This document shows, in pieces, positions 25,548 to 34,663 of a DNA stretch of 64,000 bases; the stretch's first letter is position 1, and each line of letters starts with the position of its first letter. The notes below the pieces were generated by a model. That model was given only the letters and a program-made list of their open reading frames with translations, ran no database searches and had not been told where the DNA came from. Location: NCBI RefSeq assembly GCF_016463485.1, contig NZ_JAEMRD010000003.1, positions 23,095 to 87,094 on the forward strand, given 5' to 3'. The translations under genes and the position numbers were made by a program. This DNA comes from Brevundimonas sp. GTDB taxonomy: Bacteria > Pseudomonadota > Alphaproteobacteria > Caulobacterales > Caulobacteraceae.

Positions 25548-26828
25548 ATGAGCACCGCCCAGATGACCCCTAACAAGGACCTTGCCGAAGGCTTCGCCCA
25601 GGTCGGTGCCCTGTTCGCCGGCGACGACCGGAACATCGAGGAAATCTATCGCGATCACCGCGCCAACATGCCGGTGATGCAGGGAGACATCTGCGCTGAA
25701 CTCGGGGCTGCGTCGTTCGCAGGCGACACCGGCCGCCCGATCTACACCATCTTCAAGCACGCCGACGTCATGAAGGTGTTGCGCGACACCAAGACCTATA
25801 CCAGCGGGATCCTGATGGAGACGGGACTGGGCCAGTTCCTGGACGGGCTGATGATCACCGGCCTGGACGGCGACGAGCACCGCCAGCTGCGCGGCATCCT
25901 GCAGCCATCGTTCACACCGGCGGTGATGGAGGAGTGGCGCGAGACCTATATCCGGCCGCTGATCCAGAAGTCCTTCATCGAACCGCTGGTGTCCCAGGGC
26001 AAGGCGGAGCTGGTCTCGACCGTGGGCGTCATGTTCCCGATCCACGTGGTCTATGCGGTGCTGGGCTTCCCAGACGATGATCCGGCTGCGCTCGAGACCT
26101 TCGCCACCAAGGCGCTGAAGGTGCTGGGCGGCATGGCCAATGATCCCGAGGCCAAGCGTGCGGCCTTCCAGGCGTTCCAGGAACTGTACGACCCGACCCT
26201 GGCCGCCGTTCAGGCGCGCCGTGCGTCCGGTGCCGAAGGCTCCGACCTGATCAGCCGCCTGATCCGCGCCGAGTTCGAGGGTCGCACCCTGAACGATCAC
26301 CAGATCACCAACTTCGTGCGCATGATGCTGCCGGCCGCATCGGAAACGACGTCGCGCACGTTTGCGATCATGATGACCCACCTGTTCGATCACCCCGAGG
26401 TGCTGGAACGTCTGCGTGCCGACCGGTCCCTGATGCGCAAGGTGCTGGACGAGAGCGTCCGCCACGATGCCGTCGCCACCTTCAAGGTGCGCGAGACCCA
26501 GACCGAGGTCACGCTTCAGGACGTCACCATTCCCAAGGGGGCGATCATCTCGGCCTGCGTCGGCTCGGCCAATCGGGACGAGACGGTGTTCGAGAACCCT
26601 GACGTCTTCGACATCGACCGCAAGCAGATGGCGGCGTTCGGTTTTGGCTTCGGCGCGCATATGTGCGTCGGGATGTGGCTGGCCAAGGTCGAGATAGAGG
26701 AGGCGGTGGGCCTGCTGCTCGACTTGCTTCCGAACCTGAGGCTCGACCCCGACTATCCCCGCCCGGTCGTGCGCGGGGTGTCGCTGCGCGGGCCCGACGC
26801 CGTGCATGTGATTTGGGACGTTCCCTGA
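25548..26828 (+). CDS. Cytochrome P450
   Basis: 426 residues, soluble bacterial class I type. The heme-binding stretch FGFGFGAHMCVG gives C373 as the iron ligand. E302-x2-R305 forms the ExxR pair. The oxygen-activation helix reads PAASETTSR, with Glu-Thr-Thr instead of the usual Asp-Thr-Thr. It needs a ferredoxin, and the [3Fe-4S]-type protein at 20956 is the only candidate here. The ATG at 25548 follows GGAAGG by 7 bases. Its own palindrome-bearing promoter region and a strong terminator make it a single-gene unit. Confidence 0.92.
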   Translation: MSTAQMTPNKDLAEGFAQVGALFAGDDRNIEEIYRDHRANMPVMQGDICAELGAASFAGDTGRPIYTIFKHADVMKVLRDTKTYTSGILMETGLGQFLDGLMITGLDGDEHRQLRGILQPSFTPAVMEEWRETYIRPLIQKSFIEPLVSQGKAELVSTVGVMFPIHVVYAVLGFPDDDPAALETFATKALKVLGGMANDPEAKRAAFQAFQELYDPTLAAVQARRASGAEGSDLISRLIRAEFEGRTLNDHQITNFVRMMLPAASETTSRTFAIMMTHLFDHPEVLERLRADRSLMRKVLDESVRHDAVATFKVRETQTEVTLQDVTIPKGAIISACVGSANRDETVFENPDVFDIDRKQMAAFGFGFGAHMCVGMWLAKVEIEEAVGLLLDLLPNLRLDPDYPRPVVRGVSLRGPDAVHVIWDVP

Positions 26829-26856
26829 ACCCATCGACACCGCCGAAATGACGATC

Positions 26857-26887
26857 AAGGCCCCCGCCATCCGGCGGGGGCCTTTTT
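26857..26887 (+). terminator. Rho-independent terminator after the P450 gene
   Basis: GGCCCCCGCC (26859-26868) and GGCGGGGGCC (26873-26882) form a perfect 10-bp stem with loop ATCC, followed by TTTTT (26883-26887). Confidence 0.9.
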
Positions 26888-26914
26888 GGTTGGGCCCACG
26901 CCTCCCCGCCCATG

Positions 26915-26947
26915 AAAAAGCCGCCGACCGGTTTCCCGATCGGCGGC
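26915..26947 (-). terminator. Terminator of the first complete TonB receptor
   Basis: On the minus strand an 8-bp stem (arms 26940-26947 and 26920-26927, loop 12) is followed by TTTTT (26919-26915). It lies 25 bases past the receptor stop and is separate from the P450 terminator. Confidence 0.75.
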
Positions 26948-26971
26948 AAGGTTCAACAGGAGAAGTCGGGT

Positions 26972-29431
26972 CTAGAAACGCTTGGTCAGAGAGGCGCCGT
27001 AGGTCGTAGGCTCGCCGATGAAGGCAGTCGCGAAGCCGAGGCCGGCGGCATAGACGTCGGCGAACTGGCGGGTGTTGTATTCCTCGCCGGTCAGGTTCTT
27101 GCCGTAGATCGCGAACTCGACGTTCTGGGCGTCGAACTCGATGGCGAAGCGGGCGTTCAGCAGGCCATAGCCGGGCGTCCGGGTGATGTCGTTCGACGCG
27201 GCATAGATGGCCTTGGTCGCGGCCGACTGGTTCACCGACGGCGTGACCGGGTTGTAGAACTGGCGGCCCAGATACGAGTAATCTACGTGAAGGGTCACCG
27301 CGCCGAAGGACGTCGGCAGGACCTGAGTGGCACCTAGATTGTACTGGATTTTGGGAAGCTGGGGCAGTTCCTCGTTGCTCCGGTCGACGGGACAAATCGA
27401 CGCCGTGCCGGCCGGATTCAGAGTACAGCCGGTGAAGCCCACTCCGGGAACCGCCTGCCGCTCGATGAAGGATCCGCTCTCATATTCGCCGTTCATCAGG
27501 CTGACGTTCGAGGTCAGCTCCATGCCGGTCCAGGGCCGGTAGGCGCCTTCCAGCTCGATGCCGTAGACGCGGGCGTTGCCGGCATTGACGATGAACTGGG
27601 TGCTTGCGCCGGCCGGTGTCAGGGCGGCGGCGTTACGCTGAACATCCGACTGCCAGGAGTGGAAGACTGCGACGTTGGTGCGCAGACGGTTCTCGAGCCA
27701 GGTCGCCTTGAGGCCCGCTTCCAGGTCCTTGACTGTTTCCGGCTGGAAGGCCGGAAGGCCACCGGCGCGGGTGTTCCAGCCGCCGGACTTGGAGGCGCGA
27801 CGCGTCTGGACGTAGGCGAAGACGTCCTCGTTGATCTGCCAGTCCACGCCCAGGGTCCAGGCGGGATAGTCGAACTTGACCTCCTGCGTCTGGGTGCAGA
27901 CGCCGGCGACATCGGGCGTGGGCACGTTGCAGGTGCCGGGCAGGCCCCAGACGGTGAAGTTATGAAGTTCGGTGTCGCGGCTGTCCCAGGTCCAGCGCAG
28001 GCCGGCGGCGATGCGAACCGAATCCGTCAGCTGGTAGTAGCCTTGGCCGAAGACGCCGGCAGACTGGTTGTGGACGTCCGCCAGGTTCTGGCCAGCCAGT
28101 CCGGCGTTGGGACGAGAGACGGCGTTGTAGGGCAGGAAGCCGAAATTCTGCGACCGGCTGAACTCCTGGCCTTCTTCGTTGGAGAAGTAGACACCGGAAA
28201 TATAGGTGAACTTCTCGCCGACCGAACCGCTGATCTGGAGCTCCTGCGACCACTGGTCGGAGCTGTAGCCGGCCCAGGTCGTCAGAATCGGAACGGGCGT
28301 ACCGTCCGTGTCAATGATCCCGTCGGTGTCGCTGAAGCGGTAGGCCGTGATGGACTTGAGGGTCGCATTGCCCAGATCGAGCGACGCGTTCAGGCTGAAC
28401 CCATAGGCCTCAAGCTGGTTTCCGAGCGGTCGGCTGTAGAGGGCACGCACCTCGGCCGGCAGGGTCGCGAAGGTCGGCGTGTTCGGGACCAAATAGCCGG
28501 TGGCATAGCTGCTGTAGAAGCCGTTCCGGTTATGAAGCGAGTTGTTCAGCGTCGTGGCCAGGCCGAACGCTCCGAACGATCCGGCCGGGCCGAAGAGTTC
28601 GGGGGCATAGGCGTGCAAGGCCGTGAACTGGCCGTTGTCCTCGATCTTGTTGTAGTCGCCGGAGAGGACCAGCTCCAGCCGATCGTCCTCATACTTGAGC
28701 TTGGCGCGGACGAAGTCGCTGTCCTGGTCCCAGACGTCCCGTCCCAGGGGGATGCTGCGGCCATAGCCACTGCGGCCCTTGGTGCTGGCGACAACGCGGG
28801 CGGACAGCCGGTCGGTCAGGGGGCCGTTCGCGACGAAGCTGGCGCCGACCTGGTCGAAGCTGCCGGCCTCGACCTTGATCAGGCCGCTGTAGTCCTGGTT
28901 AGGGTCGGCGCTCAGGATGTTGACGGCGCCGCCGATGGTGTTGCGCCCGAACAAGGTCCCTTGCGGTCCGCGCAGAACCTCGACGCGTTGCAGGTCGAAC
29001 AGGTCGGTCAGGCCCTGGGACGGGCGGGCGATGTAGACGCCGTCCACATAGATGGCCACGGCCGGATCGTTCGACACCAGCGCCTGCAGGTTGCCCTGGC
29101 CGCGCATGGCGACGAAGGCGAAGCCCGACGAGGACGGCGCGCCCGTGGCAATCGAAAGGCTGGGGGTCGTGCGTTGCAGGTCGGTGACGTCGGACACCTG
29201 AGCCCGCTCCAGCGCCTGGGCGTTGATGGCTGTGACAGCCACGGGGGTCGATTGCAGGTTTTCTTCGGTCCGACGCGCGGTGACGACGATCTCGTCCAGC
29301 TGGTCCGACTGAGGCTGCGATGAAGCGCTCTGGGCGAAGGCCGGAGCGGTCAAGGCCGTACAGGCCAGAAGCCCCAGCACGCCACCTCGGCGAACCATTC
29401 TGGACACACGTCGGCTGTTTGAGACTCTCAT
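26972..29431 (-). CDS. TonB-dependent outer-membrane receptor
   Basis: 819 residues. A signal peptide with hydrophobic core ends at APAFAQ (about residue 34). A TonB box DEIVVTARR follows, then the plug with VLRGPQGTLFGRNTIGG near residue 150, and a C-terminal barrel ending in an aromatic residue (KRF). GGGAGG lies 6 bases before the ATG at 29431. Such receptors in this group often take up lipophilic or aromatic molecules rather than iron complexes. It is divergent from the SDR at 29656. Confidence 0.92.
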   Translation of the reverse strand: MRVSNSRRVSRMVRRGGVLGLLACTALTAPAFAQSASSQPQSDQLDEIVVTARRTEENLQSTPVAVTAINAQALERAQVSDVTDLQRTTPSLSIATGAPSSSGFAFVAMRGQGNLQALVSNDPAVAIYVDGVYIARPSQGLTDLFDLQRVEVLRGPQGTLFGRNTIGGAVNILSADPNQDYSGLIKVEAGSFDQVGASFVANGPLTDRLSARVVASTKGRSGYGRSIPLGRDVWDQDSDFVRAKLKYEDDRLELVLSGDYNKIEDNGQFTALHAYAPELFGPAGSFGAFGLATTLNNSLHNRNGFYSSYATGYLVPNTPTFATLPAEVRALYSRPLGNQLEAYGFSLNASLDLGNATLKSITAYRFSDTDGIIDTDGTPVPILTTWAGYSSDQWSQELQISGSVGEKFTYISGVYFSNEEGQEFSRSQNFGFLPYNAVSRPNAGLAGQNLADVHNQSAGVFGQGYYQLTDSVRIAAGLRWTWDSRDTELHNFTVWGLPGTCNVPTPDVAGVCTQTQEVKFDYPAWTLGVDWQINEDVFAYVQTRRASKSGGWNTRAGGLPAFQPETVKDLEAGLKATWLENRLRTNVAVFHSWQSDVQRNAAALTPAGASTQFIVNAGNARVYGIELEGAYRPWTGMELTSNVSLMNGEYESGSFIERQAVPGVGFTGCTLNPAGTASICPVDRSNEELPQLPKIQYNLGATQVLPTSFGAVTLHVDYSYLGRQFYNPVTPSVNQSAATKAIYAASNDITRTPGYGLLNARFAIEFDAQNVEFAIYGKNLTGEEYNTRQFADVYAAGLGFATAFIGEPTTYGASLTKRF

Positions 29432-29499
29432 CGTAACCTCCCCGGTGGGGTCTATCGCCCCGCGCTTCACAGCTGCCGAAAGGCGCTGCGTTGAGGATA

Positions 29500-29528
29500 A
29501 ACTAAACAGAATTGGAAATCTGTCGCAA
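29500..29528 (-). promoter_or_regulatory. Candidate receptor promoter with inverted repeat in the spacer
   Basis: ACAGA (29506-29510) and TCTGT (29519-29523) are inverted with an 8-base spacer. On the minus strand a -35-like TTGCGA (29528-29523) precedes it, and a weak -10 region (29505-29499) follows, so the repeat again fills the promoter spacer. The boxes themselves are poor matches. Confidence 0.45.
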
Positions 29529-29655
29529 GAATAAAAATCTAGGGTAAGAATGATTACGCTTTATGCTCGGGCGCGTGACATGAACCGCACGCTTGCGAAC
29601 CGGGTCGCCGACCGACCGTCAGCGCGAAGTCAGCCCAGCCCTCGGAGATGATCCC

Positions 29656-30420
29656 ATGAGCGACACCACCGCCCTGTCGGGCAAGCGAATCATCGTCACC
29701 GGTGCAGCCCGTGGTATCGGTGCCAGCGCCGCCCGAGCCTTGGCTTTTGCAGGTGCCCAGGTGTCCGGGCTCGACGTCGTGAAGGCTCCGACCGCAACGA
29801 CGCATGACGGGCGTCTGACCCATGATCTGTGCGACGTCTCGTCCCGCAGCTCGGTCAACGAGGCCTTCGACAGGGCGGTCCAGGCAATGGGCGGGCTGGA
29901 CGTGCTGATCCACGTCGCCGGGGTTCAACGCTATACGCCTGCCGAGGCCATCACCGACGACGAGTGGGATCTGGTGGTCGGCGTCAATGCGCGCGGCACG
30001 ATGATCACCAATCAGGCGGCGTTCGCCCACCTGAAGGACCGGGGCGGGCGGATCGTCAACTTCGCCTCGGCCGCCGGGGCGCTCGGCCTGCGCGGCTGCG
30101 CCCACTATGCCGCGTCGAAGGGTGCCGTCCTGGCCTGGACGCGCACCATCGCCCAGGAGTGGGGACCTTACGGGATTTCCGCCAATGCCGTCGCGCCCGG
30201 AATGTGGACGCCCATGTACGACACCACGCGCGCGGGCATGACGCCCGAACAACTCGCGGCTCACGATCGCGGCATGGCAACCATAATTCCCCTCGGCGGC
30301 AAGCTCGGAGACCCCGATACGGACATGGCACCGGTACTGGTCTTCCTGGCCAGCGACGCCTCGCGCTTCATCACCGGCCAGACCCTGGCGGTCGACGGCG
30401 GGCTCATGATGGTCCGCTAA
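29656..30420 (+). CDS. Short-chain dehydrogenase/reductase (SDR), paralog of 31345
   Basis: 254 residues with TGAARGIG, a Ser in NFASAAG and YAASK. It is a clear paralog of the SDR at 31345-32112: both share YGISAN, WTPMYD, TIPLGG and a final DGGxxMVR. The start at 29656 has GGAG 8 bases upstream; a longer start at 29593 is less likely. Its TAA overlaps the stop of the convergent FAH gene. It is probably a dehydrogenase of a hydroxylated intermediate. Confidence 0.87.
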   Translation: MSDTTALSGKRIIVTGAARGIGASAARALAFAGAQVSGLDVVKAPTATTHDGRLTHDLCDVSSRSSVNEAFDRAVQAMGGLDVLIHVAGVQRYTPAEAITDDEWDLVVGVNARGTMITNQAAFAHLKDRGGRIVNFASAAGALGLRGCAHYAASKGAVLAWTRTIAQEWGPYGISANAVAPGMWTPMYDTTRAGMTPEQLAAHDRGMATIIPLGGKLGDPDTDMAPVLVFLASDASRFITGQTLAVDGGLMMVR

Positions 30421-31316
30421 ACCAGGCGGACGTCGAGGTCGGAACGCACTCGGGGCGCATCGATGATCGGATTGGTCAGCACGCCGACCCCCTCGATCTC
30501 CACCCGCACCACGTCGCCGGGCATGAGCCACTGGGGGTTCGGCGAGCCGGCAGCGACGCCCGAGGGCGTGCCCGTCGCGATCAGATCACCGGGATACAGG
30601 GTGAAGATCGTCGACATCAGATGCACCAGGTGGGCGACATCCCAGTGCATCTCGGCGATGTCGGCGCTCTGACGCAGATCGCCGTTGACGTGGGTTGTCA
30701 GACGCAAGCCCTTACATCCGGGCGGCAGCTCGTCCGCCGTCACGATCTCGGGTCCGAACCCGCCGGTGTTGAGGAAATTTTTGCCCGCCGTGACCGCCGA
30801 CGGAATGTAGTTGTAGGCCCGCACGCTGCCGTCGTTGTGGCATGCGTAGCCGGCGACATGCGACAGGGCCTCGTCACGGGAAATCATCCGCCCTCCCCTG
30901 CCGATCACGATCATCAGCTCACCCTCGTAGTCGAGCGTGTCGGAGGCTTCCGGTCGCCAGATCGGCTGGTTGTGGGCCACCATCGAGTCACGCGTCCGCA
31001 GGAACATTCCAGGGAATTTCTGCGTGTCGGCCTTCATCTCCTCGACGTGCTTCATGTAGTTCTTGCCCAGGCCGATGATCTTGTCCGGCCGGGCGATCGG
31101 CGTCAGGTGGCGCAGGCTCTCCAGCGGATGGCGCGCATCCGCGCCTGAGTCCGAGGCGGCCCTCTCCGCGGTGCGCAAGGCGTCAGGACCGGTCGCCAGC
31201 AGGGAGCGGATGTCGCGCGGAAGATCGGGCGCCGCGACACTCAGATCGACAACCTCGTCGCCGAGACGGACCCCCGTGGTCGCCACACCATTCAGCTCGA
31301 ATGACAACAGTCGCAT
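30417..31316 (-). CDS. Fumarylacetoacetate hydrolase (FAH) family protein
   Basis: 299 residues. The metal ligands are E131 and E133 (DYEGELMIVIG) and D162 (HNDGSVRAY). The YPGDLIATGTPSGVA stretch is the family's C-terminal signature. Activities in the family include acylpyruvate hydrolysis, 2-oxo acid decarboxylation and hydration. It is co-directed with the SDR at 31345 (28-base gap), and its stop overlaps the convergent SDR 29656 by 4 bases. It is shorter than, and differs from, the FAH proteins at 12716 and 52642, so three separate substrates are likely. Confidence 0.88.
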   Translation of the reverse strand: MRLLSFELNGVATTGVRLGDEVVDLSVAAPDLPRDIRSLLATGPDALRTAERAASDSGADARHPLESLRHLTPIARPDKIIGLGKNYMKHVEEMKADTQKFPGMFLRTRDSMVAHNQPIWRPEASDTLDYEGELMIVIGRGGRMISRDEALSHVAGYACHNDGSVRAYNYIPSAVTAGKNFLNTGGFGPEIVTADELPPGCKGLRLTTHVNGDLRQSADIAEMHWDVAHLVHLMSTIFTLYPGDLIATGTPSGVAAGSPNPQWLMPGDVVRVEIEGVGVLTNPIIDAPRVRSDLDVRLV

Positions 31317-31344
31317 CGACGTCTCCCTTTTCGTTTGATCGGCC

Positions 31345-32112
31345 TCAGCGGACCATCAACATTCCGCCGTCGATGGGAATGATCTGGCCGCTGATGAAGC
31401 GTGCGCCCGGCGATGCAAGAAAGGCCATGGCCGGCACGAAGTCCCGCTCCACGTCACCCAGTCGTCCGCCCAACGGAATCGTCCTGGCCTTCGTCGCATC
31501 GTGGTCGGCGAGGTCTTCGACGGTCATGTCGGCGCGGGTCCGGTCGTACATCGGGGTCCAGATCGCGGGCGCGATACAATTGGCGGAAATGCCGTAGCGC
31601 CCCCATTCGGCGGCGATGGTGCGGGTCCAGGCGACCACCGCGCCCTTGGCCGCCGCATAGGCCGCCTTGGTCGGATGCCCCCTGACTCCGGCCGCAGAGG
31701 CGAAATTAAGGATCGCCCCTCCGTGGTCCTTCAGATGCGGGAAGGCGGCGCGATTGACCAGAAATGTGCCGGTCGCATTCACCGCCATGACCCGGTTCCA
31801 GACGTCCAGGGTGGTGGTCGCCGCAGCCCCGCCGGTCGCGACGCCCGCCGCGTGGATCAGGACATCGAGGCCGCCCAGCGTGTCGGCCGCCCGGTCGATC
31901 GCACCCTGAATCGAGGCTTCGTCAGCGACGTCGGCGGCCTCGAACCCGACGGCACCAGCCTCCCTGGCTATCGCCTCGCCCGCCTCGGCCGACAGATCGA
32001 TCGAAACGACACTCGCGCCCAGACCGGGAAAGGCCTGCACAAGCGCCTGGCCCATGCCGCTGGCTCCACCCGTGACGATGATGCGGCGACCGGCCACTGA
32101 CACGATCGACAT
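31345..32112 (-). CDS. Short-chain dehydrogenase/reductase (SDR), paralog of 29656
   Basis: 255 residues with TGGASGMG, AAG instead of NNAG (IHAAG), the catalytic Ser in NFASAAG and YAAAK. It shares the long C-terminal block with SDR 29656. GGAGG stands before the ATG at 32112. It lies downstream of the second receptor but past that gene's terminator, so expression depends on readthrough or an unseen promoter, and it leads into the FAH gene. Confidence 0.87.
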   Translation of the reverse strand: MSIVSVAGRRIIVTGGASGMGQALVQAFPGLGASVVSIDLSAEAGEAIAREAGAVGFEAADVADEASIQGAIDRAADTLGGLDVLIHAAGVATGGAAATTTLDVWNRVMAVNATGTFLVNRAAFPHLKDHGGAILNFASAAGVRGHPTKAAYAAAKGAVVAWTRTIAAEWGRYGISANCIAPAIWTPMYDRTRADMTVEDLADHDATKARTIPLGGRLGDVERDFVPAMAFLASPGARFISGQIIPIDGGMLMVR

Positions 32113-32135
32113 CGCAGGCCCTCCTTCTTCGGACG

Positions 32136-32171
32136 GAAAAAGACGGCGCGGTCCGGGAGGAACCGCGCCGT
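32136..32171 (-). terminator. Terminator after the second TonB receptor
   Basis: ACGGCGCGGT (32143-32152) and ACCGCGCCGT (32162-32171) form a perfect 10-bp stem with a 9-base loop. On the minus strand TTTTT (32141-32137) follows. It lies between receptor and SDR genes. Confidence 0.8.
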
Positions 32172-32208
32172 TGTCACGACCCGAACGCGCGGGTCAGGCT
32201 GGAAAACC

Positions 32209-34476
32209 TCAGAAGGCGTAGTGAAGGCTGACGCCATACGTCCGGGGGCTGCCCACCACGATGGAGTTGAAGTTGGCCGCCGCGAACGAGCCGGACCTCG
32301 CCGCGAAGTATTCGTCGGTCAGGTTCTTGCCGTAGGCGGCCAGGGTGATCGGTGCGTTGGCGAAGGTAAACGACAGCTGGGCGTTCAGCAGGCCGTATCC
32401 CTCCTGGCTGATCGAGCGGCGCTGGAAATCCGTCAGGGGGACCGGCCCGGTGCCCGTGATCGACACCGTGTTCAGGAAGAAGACCTCCGAGCGGGAGTTG
32501 TAGTCCGCGTGCAGGTCCAGACGCCCCGCTTCCAGCTCGATCGGATAGTCGGCGCTGAACGAATAGGTGGTCTTGGCCACCGTCGGGATTTCCGATCCCT
32601 TGTAAGGCCCCTCGGTGAATTCCGGATGGATCAGGCCCAGGGATGCGTTCAGACGCAGGTCGCCCAGAAGGGCCGTCGCCTCGAACTCGCCGCCATAGAT
32701 TTCCGCCGTCCCCGAGTTGAGCACGGCGATGATCACGGGGCTGGCCGACAGGATGGCGTTCTGCTGGATGTCCTCGAAGGTCGAGAAATAGCCGCTCAGC
32801 CCCATCCGCAGACGGTTGTCGAAGAAGGTCAGCTTGGCACCGGCCTCGTAGCTGGCGACGCTCTCCTCGTCGAACGGGCGATAGAAGGCGGCGGTGGTGC
32901 CGCTGGCCTGCTGGAACCCGCCAGAGCGGAAACCCTTCGAGAATTTCGCGAACAACAGGCCGTCGCCGGGCAGGCGGTAGTCTAGCCCCACCGTGAAGGG
33001 CACGGTGTTGAACTCGATGTCGGCGGGTGTGTATAGGCAGCTGCCGGGCGCTTCGTTCAGGCCGATCGCAGTGAACGGGCAGGCGGCCGGGGTGACCGCG
33101 GTCGCCGGCGGCTCGGCGACCAGCGCGGCTCCGGCGACGGCGAAGCGTGCCGGCGTGTAGGTCATGCCCCGCGTGTCCTTCACGGCGCGAACGCCGCCGG
33201 TGAGGCGCAGGCGCGGCAGGATTTCGTAGCTGAGCTGAGCGAACACGCTCATCGATTCGTTGTCGGGGCGGATCGTATTGTCCTGGATCGCGGTCGGCAC
33301 CCGGGTGATCGGCGAGTTGCGGATCTGCTCGCGGAAATAATAGGCGCCGGTGGTCCAGTTCAAACGGTCGGCGAAGGCCGTGCCCGTCAGTTGAAGCTCC
33401 TGCGACACCTGATGGCCGTCGAGCTCAAAGATCCGGACGTCGGCGGTCGGGATCGGCGTGCCGTCGAGGTCGGAAGCCCCCTCGAAATTCACATTGCGAT
33501 AGGCCGAGATCGACTTCAGCGTCGCCGAGCCGAGCTGCGCCGTGATCGTGCCGGTGAAGTCGTAGACCTCGGAATCATTGACGGGGTTGTAGCCCGCCTG
33601 GCTGACCCGCGACTCGGACGCGGCGACATAGGGCGCATACATCGCCGCCGACAGCCCGGCCTGATACGAGTTCAGCACCCACAACGGCTGATGGTTCGAG
33701 CCGGAGTAGTGGTCGAAGCTCAGGTCGACCCTCAGGTCGGGCGAGATGTCGGCGCGAACGCTGGCGCGCAGGAAGTCGTCGTTCTGGTCCGCGACGTCGC
33801 TGCGCAGCGTCGGGTTATAGCCATACCCTTCGTGCTCGACGTGGCTGTAGACGAGGCGCGCCGCCAGCTTGTCGTCCACGAGTGGCAGGTTGACGATGCC
33901 CGTCGCGGTGATCGCATTGTAGTTGCCGTAGCCCAGCTTCAGCGAGCCTCCGAAATCATAGGACGGCTTGTTGGTCGTGATGTTCAGCGCGCCACCAATG
34001 GTGTTGCGGCCGAACAGGGTGCCCTGCGGCCCACGCAGAACCTCGGCCGAGGCGACATCGACCATGGCGAAATTGCTGCCCTCGGGCCGGGCGTAGTAGA
34101 GGCCATCGACATAGGTGCCCACTGCCTGATCGACGTTGGGCAGAACGCCGCCGGGCGCGACGCCGCGGATGGCCAGGATCAGATCGTTGTTGCCATAGGG
34201 CGTGGCGGTGAAGGTGATCGACGGCGCATTCTCGGTCAGGGCCCGAACGTCCGTGATCTGACGACGGTCAAGCTCGCGCGCGCTGAAGGCGGTGACGGCG
34301 ACCGGAACATCCTGAAGACGTTCCTCGCGCCGCTGGGCGGTGACAATGACTTCTTCGAGTCCCGTCGCCACTTCGGGCTCGGGCTGCACCGGCACGCTCT
34401 GGGCCATCGCGAGCGACGGTAACCAGAACAGCGATGCGCCGGCGAACAGCGCAGCCTTCCTCATGGTGCGTGACAT
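32209..34476 (-). CDS. TonB-dependent outer-membrane receptor
   Basis: 755 residues. Signal peptide ending near SLAMAQ, TonB-box region EEVIVTAQR, plug motif VLRGPQGTLFGRNTIGG and a barrel ending LHYAF. GGAAGG precedes the ATG at 34476. It shares the plug motif with the receptor at 26972 but is shorter and otherwise different in the loops. It is co-directed with the CoA ligase upstream, with 187 bases and a separate AT-rich promoter region between them. Confidence 0.92.
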   Translation of the reverse strand: MSRTMRKAALFAGASLFWLPSLAMAQSVPVQPEPEVATGLEEVIVTAQRREERLQDVPVAVTAFSARELDRRQITDVRALTENAPSITFTATPYGNNDLILAIRGVAPGGVLPNVDQAVGTYVDGLYYARPEGSNFAMVDVASAEVLRGPQGTLFGRNTIGGALNITTNKPSYDFGGSLKLGYGNYNAITATGIVNLPLVDDKLAARLVYSHVEHEGYGYNPTLRSDVADQNDDFLRASVRADISPDLRVDLSFDHYSGSNHQPLWVLNSYQAGLSAAMYAPYVAASESRVSQAGYNPVNDSEVYDFTGTITAQLGSATLKSISAYRNVNFEGASDLDGTPIPTADVRIFELDGHQVSQELQLTGTAFADRLNWTTGAYYFREQIRNSPITRVPTAIQDNTIRPDNESMSVFAQLSYEILPRLRLTGGVRAVKDTRGMTYTPARFAVAGAALVAEPPATAVTPAACPFTAIGLNEAPGSCLYTPADIEFNTVPFTVGLDYRLPGDGLLFAKFSKGFRSGGFQQASGTTAAFYRPFDEESVASYEAGAKLTFFDNRLRMGLSGYFSTFEDIQQNAILSASPVIIAVLNSGTAEIYGGEFEATALLGDLRLNASLGLIHPEFTEGPYKGSEIPTVAKTTYSFSADYPIELEAGRLDLHADYNSRSEVFFLNTVSITGTGPVPLTDFQRRSISQEGYGLLNAQLSFTFANAPITLAAYGKNLTDEYFAARSGSFAAANFNSIVVGSPRTYGVSLHYAF

Positions 34477-34607
34477 CGTGCTTCCTTCCCTGTGCGCCTT
34501 GGTTGGCGGTCGCAACCTGAGCGACCCCTGACGGTCCGCGCGGTCTCTTGTCGTTAGGGAAAGGACACTACAGCGAAAACTAAGTCAACTGCTTTAATCT
34601 GATATCC

Positions 34608-34618
34608 GAATGTCATTC
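34608..34618. promoter_or_regulatory. Palindrome GAATG-T-CATTC upstream of the second receptor
   Basis: The 11-base palindrome is identical to the core of the operator at 10998-11012. It is directly preceded by TCTGATATCC, which resembles the element at 56230. It lies in the AT-rich gap about 130 bases before the receptor start. Confidence 0.45.
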
Positions 34619-34663
34619 TTGATTTGGTATGCGAACGACGCACCCAACGCACGAACCGCGCGG

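Noticed and set aside
24936..27395. Very long open frame opposite the SnoaL-like and P450 genes
   Set aside because: It is antisense to genes with clear motifs (P450 heme site, epoxide-hydrolase trio). Long empty frames are common opposite coding DNA this rich in GC, and the translated sequence is Arg/His/Gly-rich with no domain.
27659..29323. 554-residue open frame on the plus strand inside the first receptor gene
   Set aside because: Antisense shadow of the TonB receptor. Low-complexity Gly/Val/Arg composition, no recognisable domain and no ribosome site.
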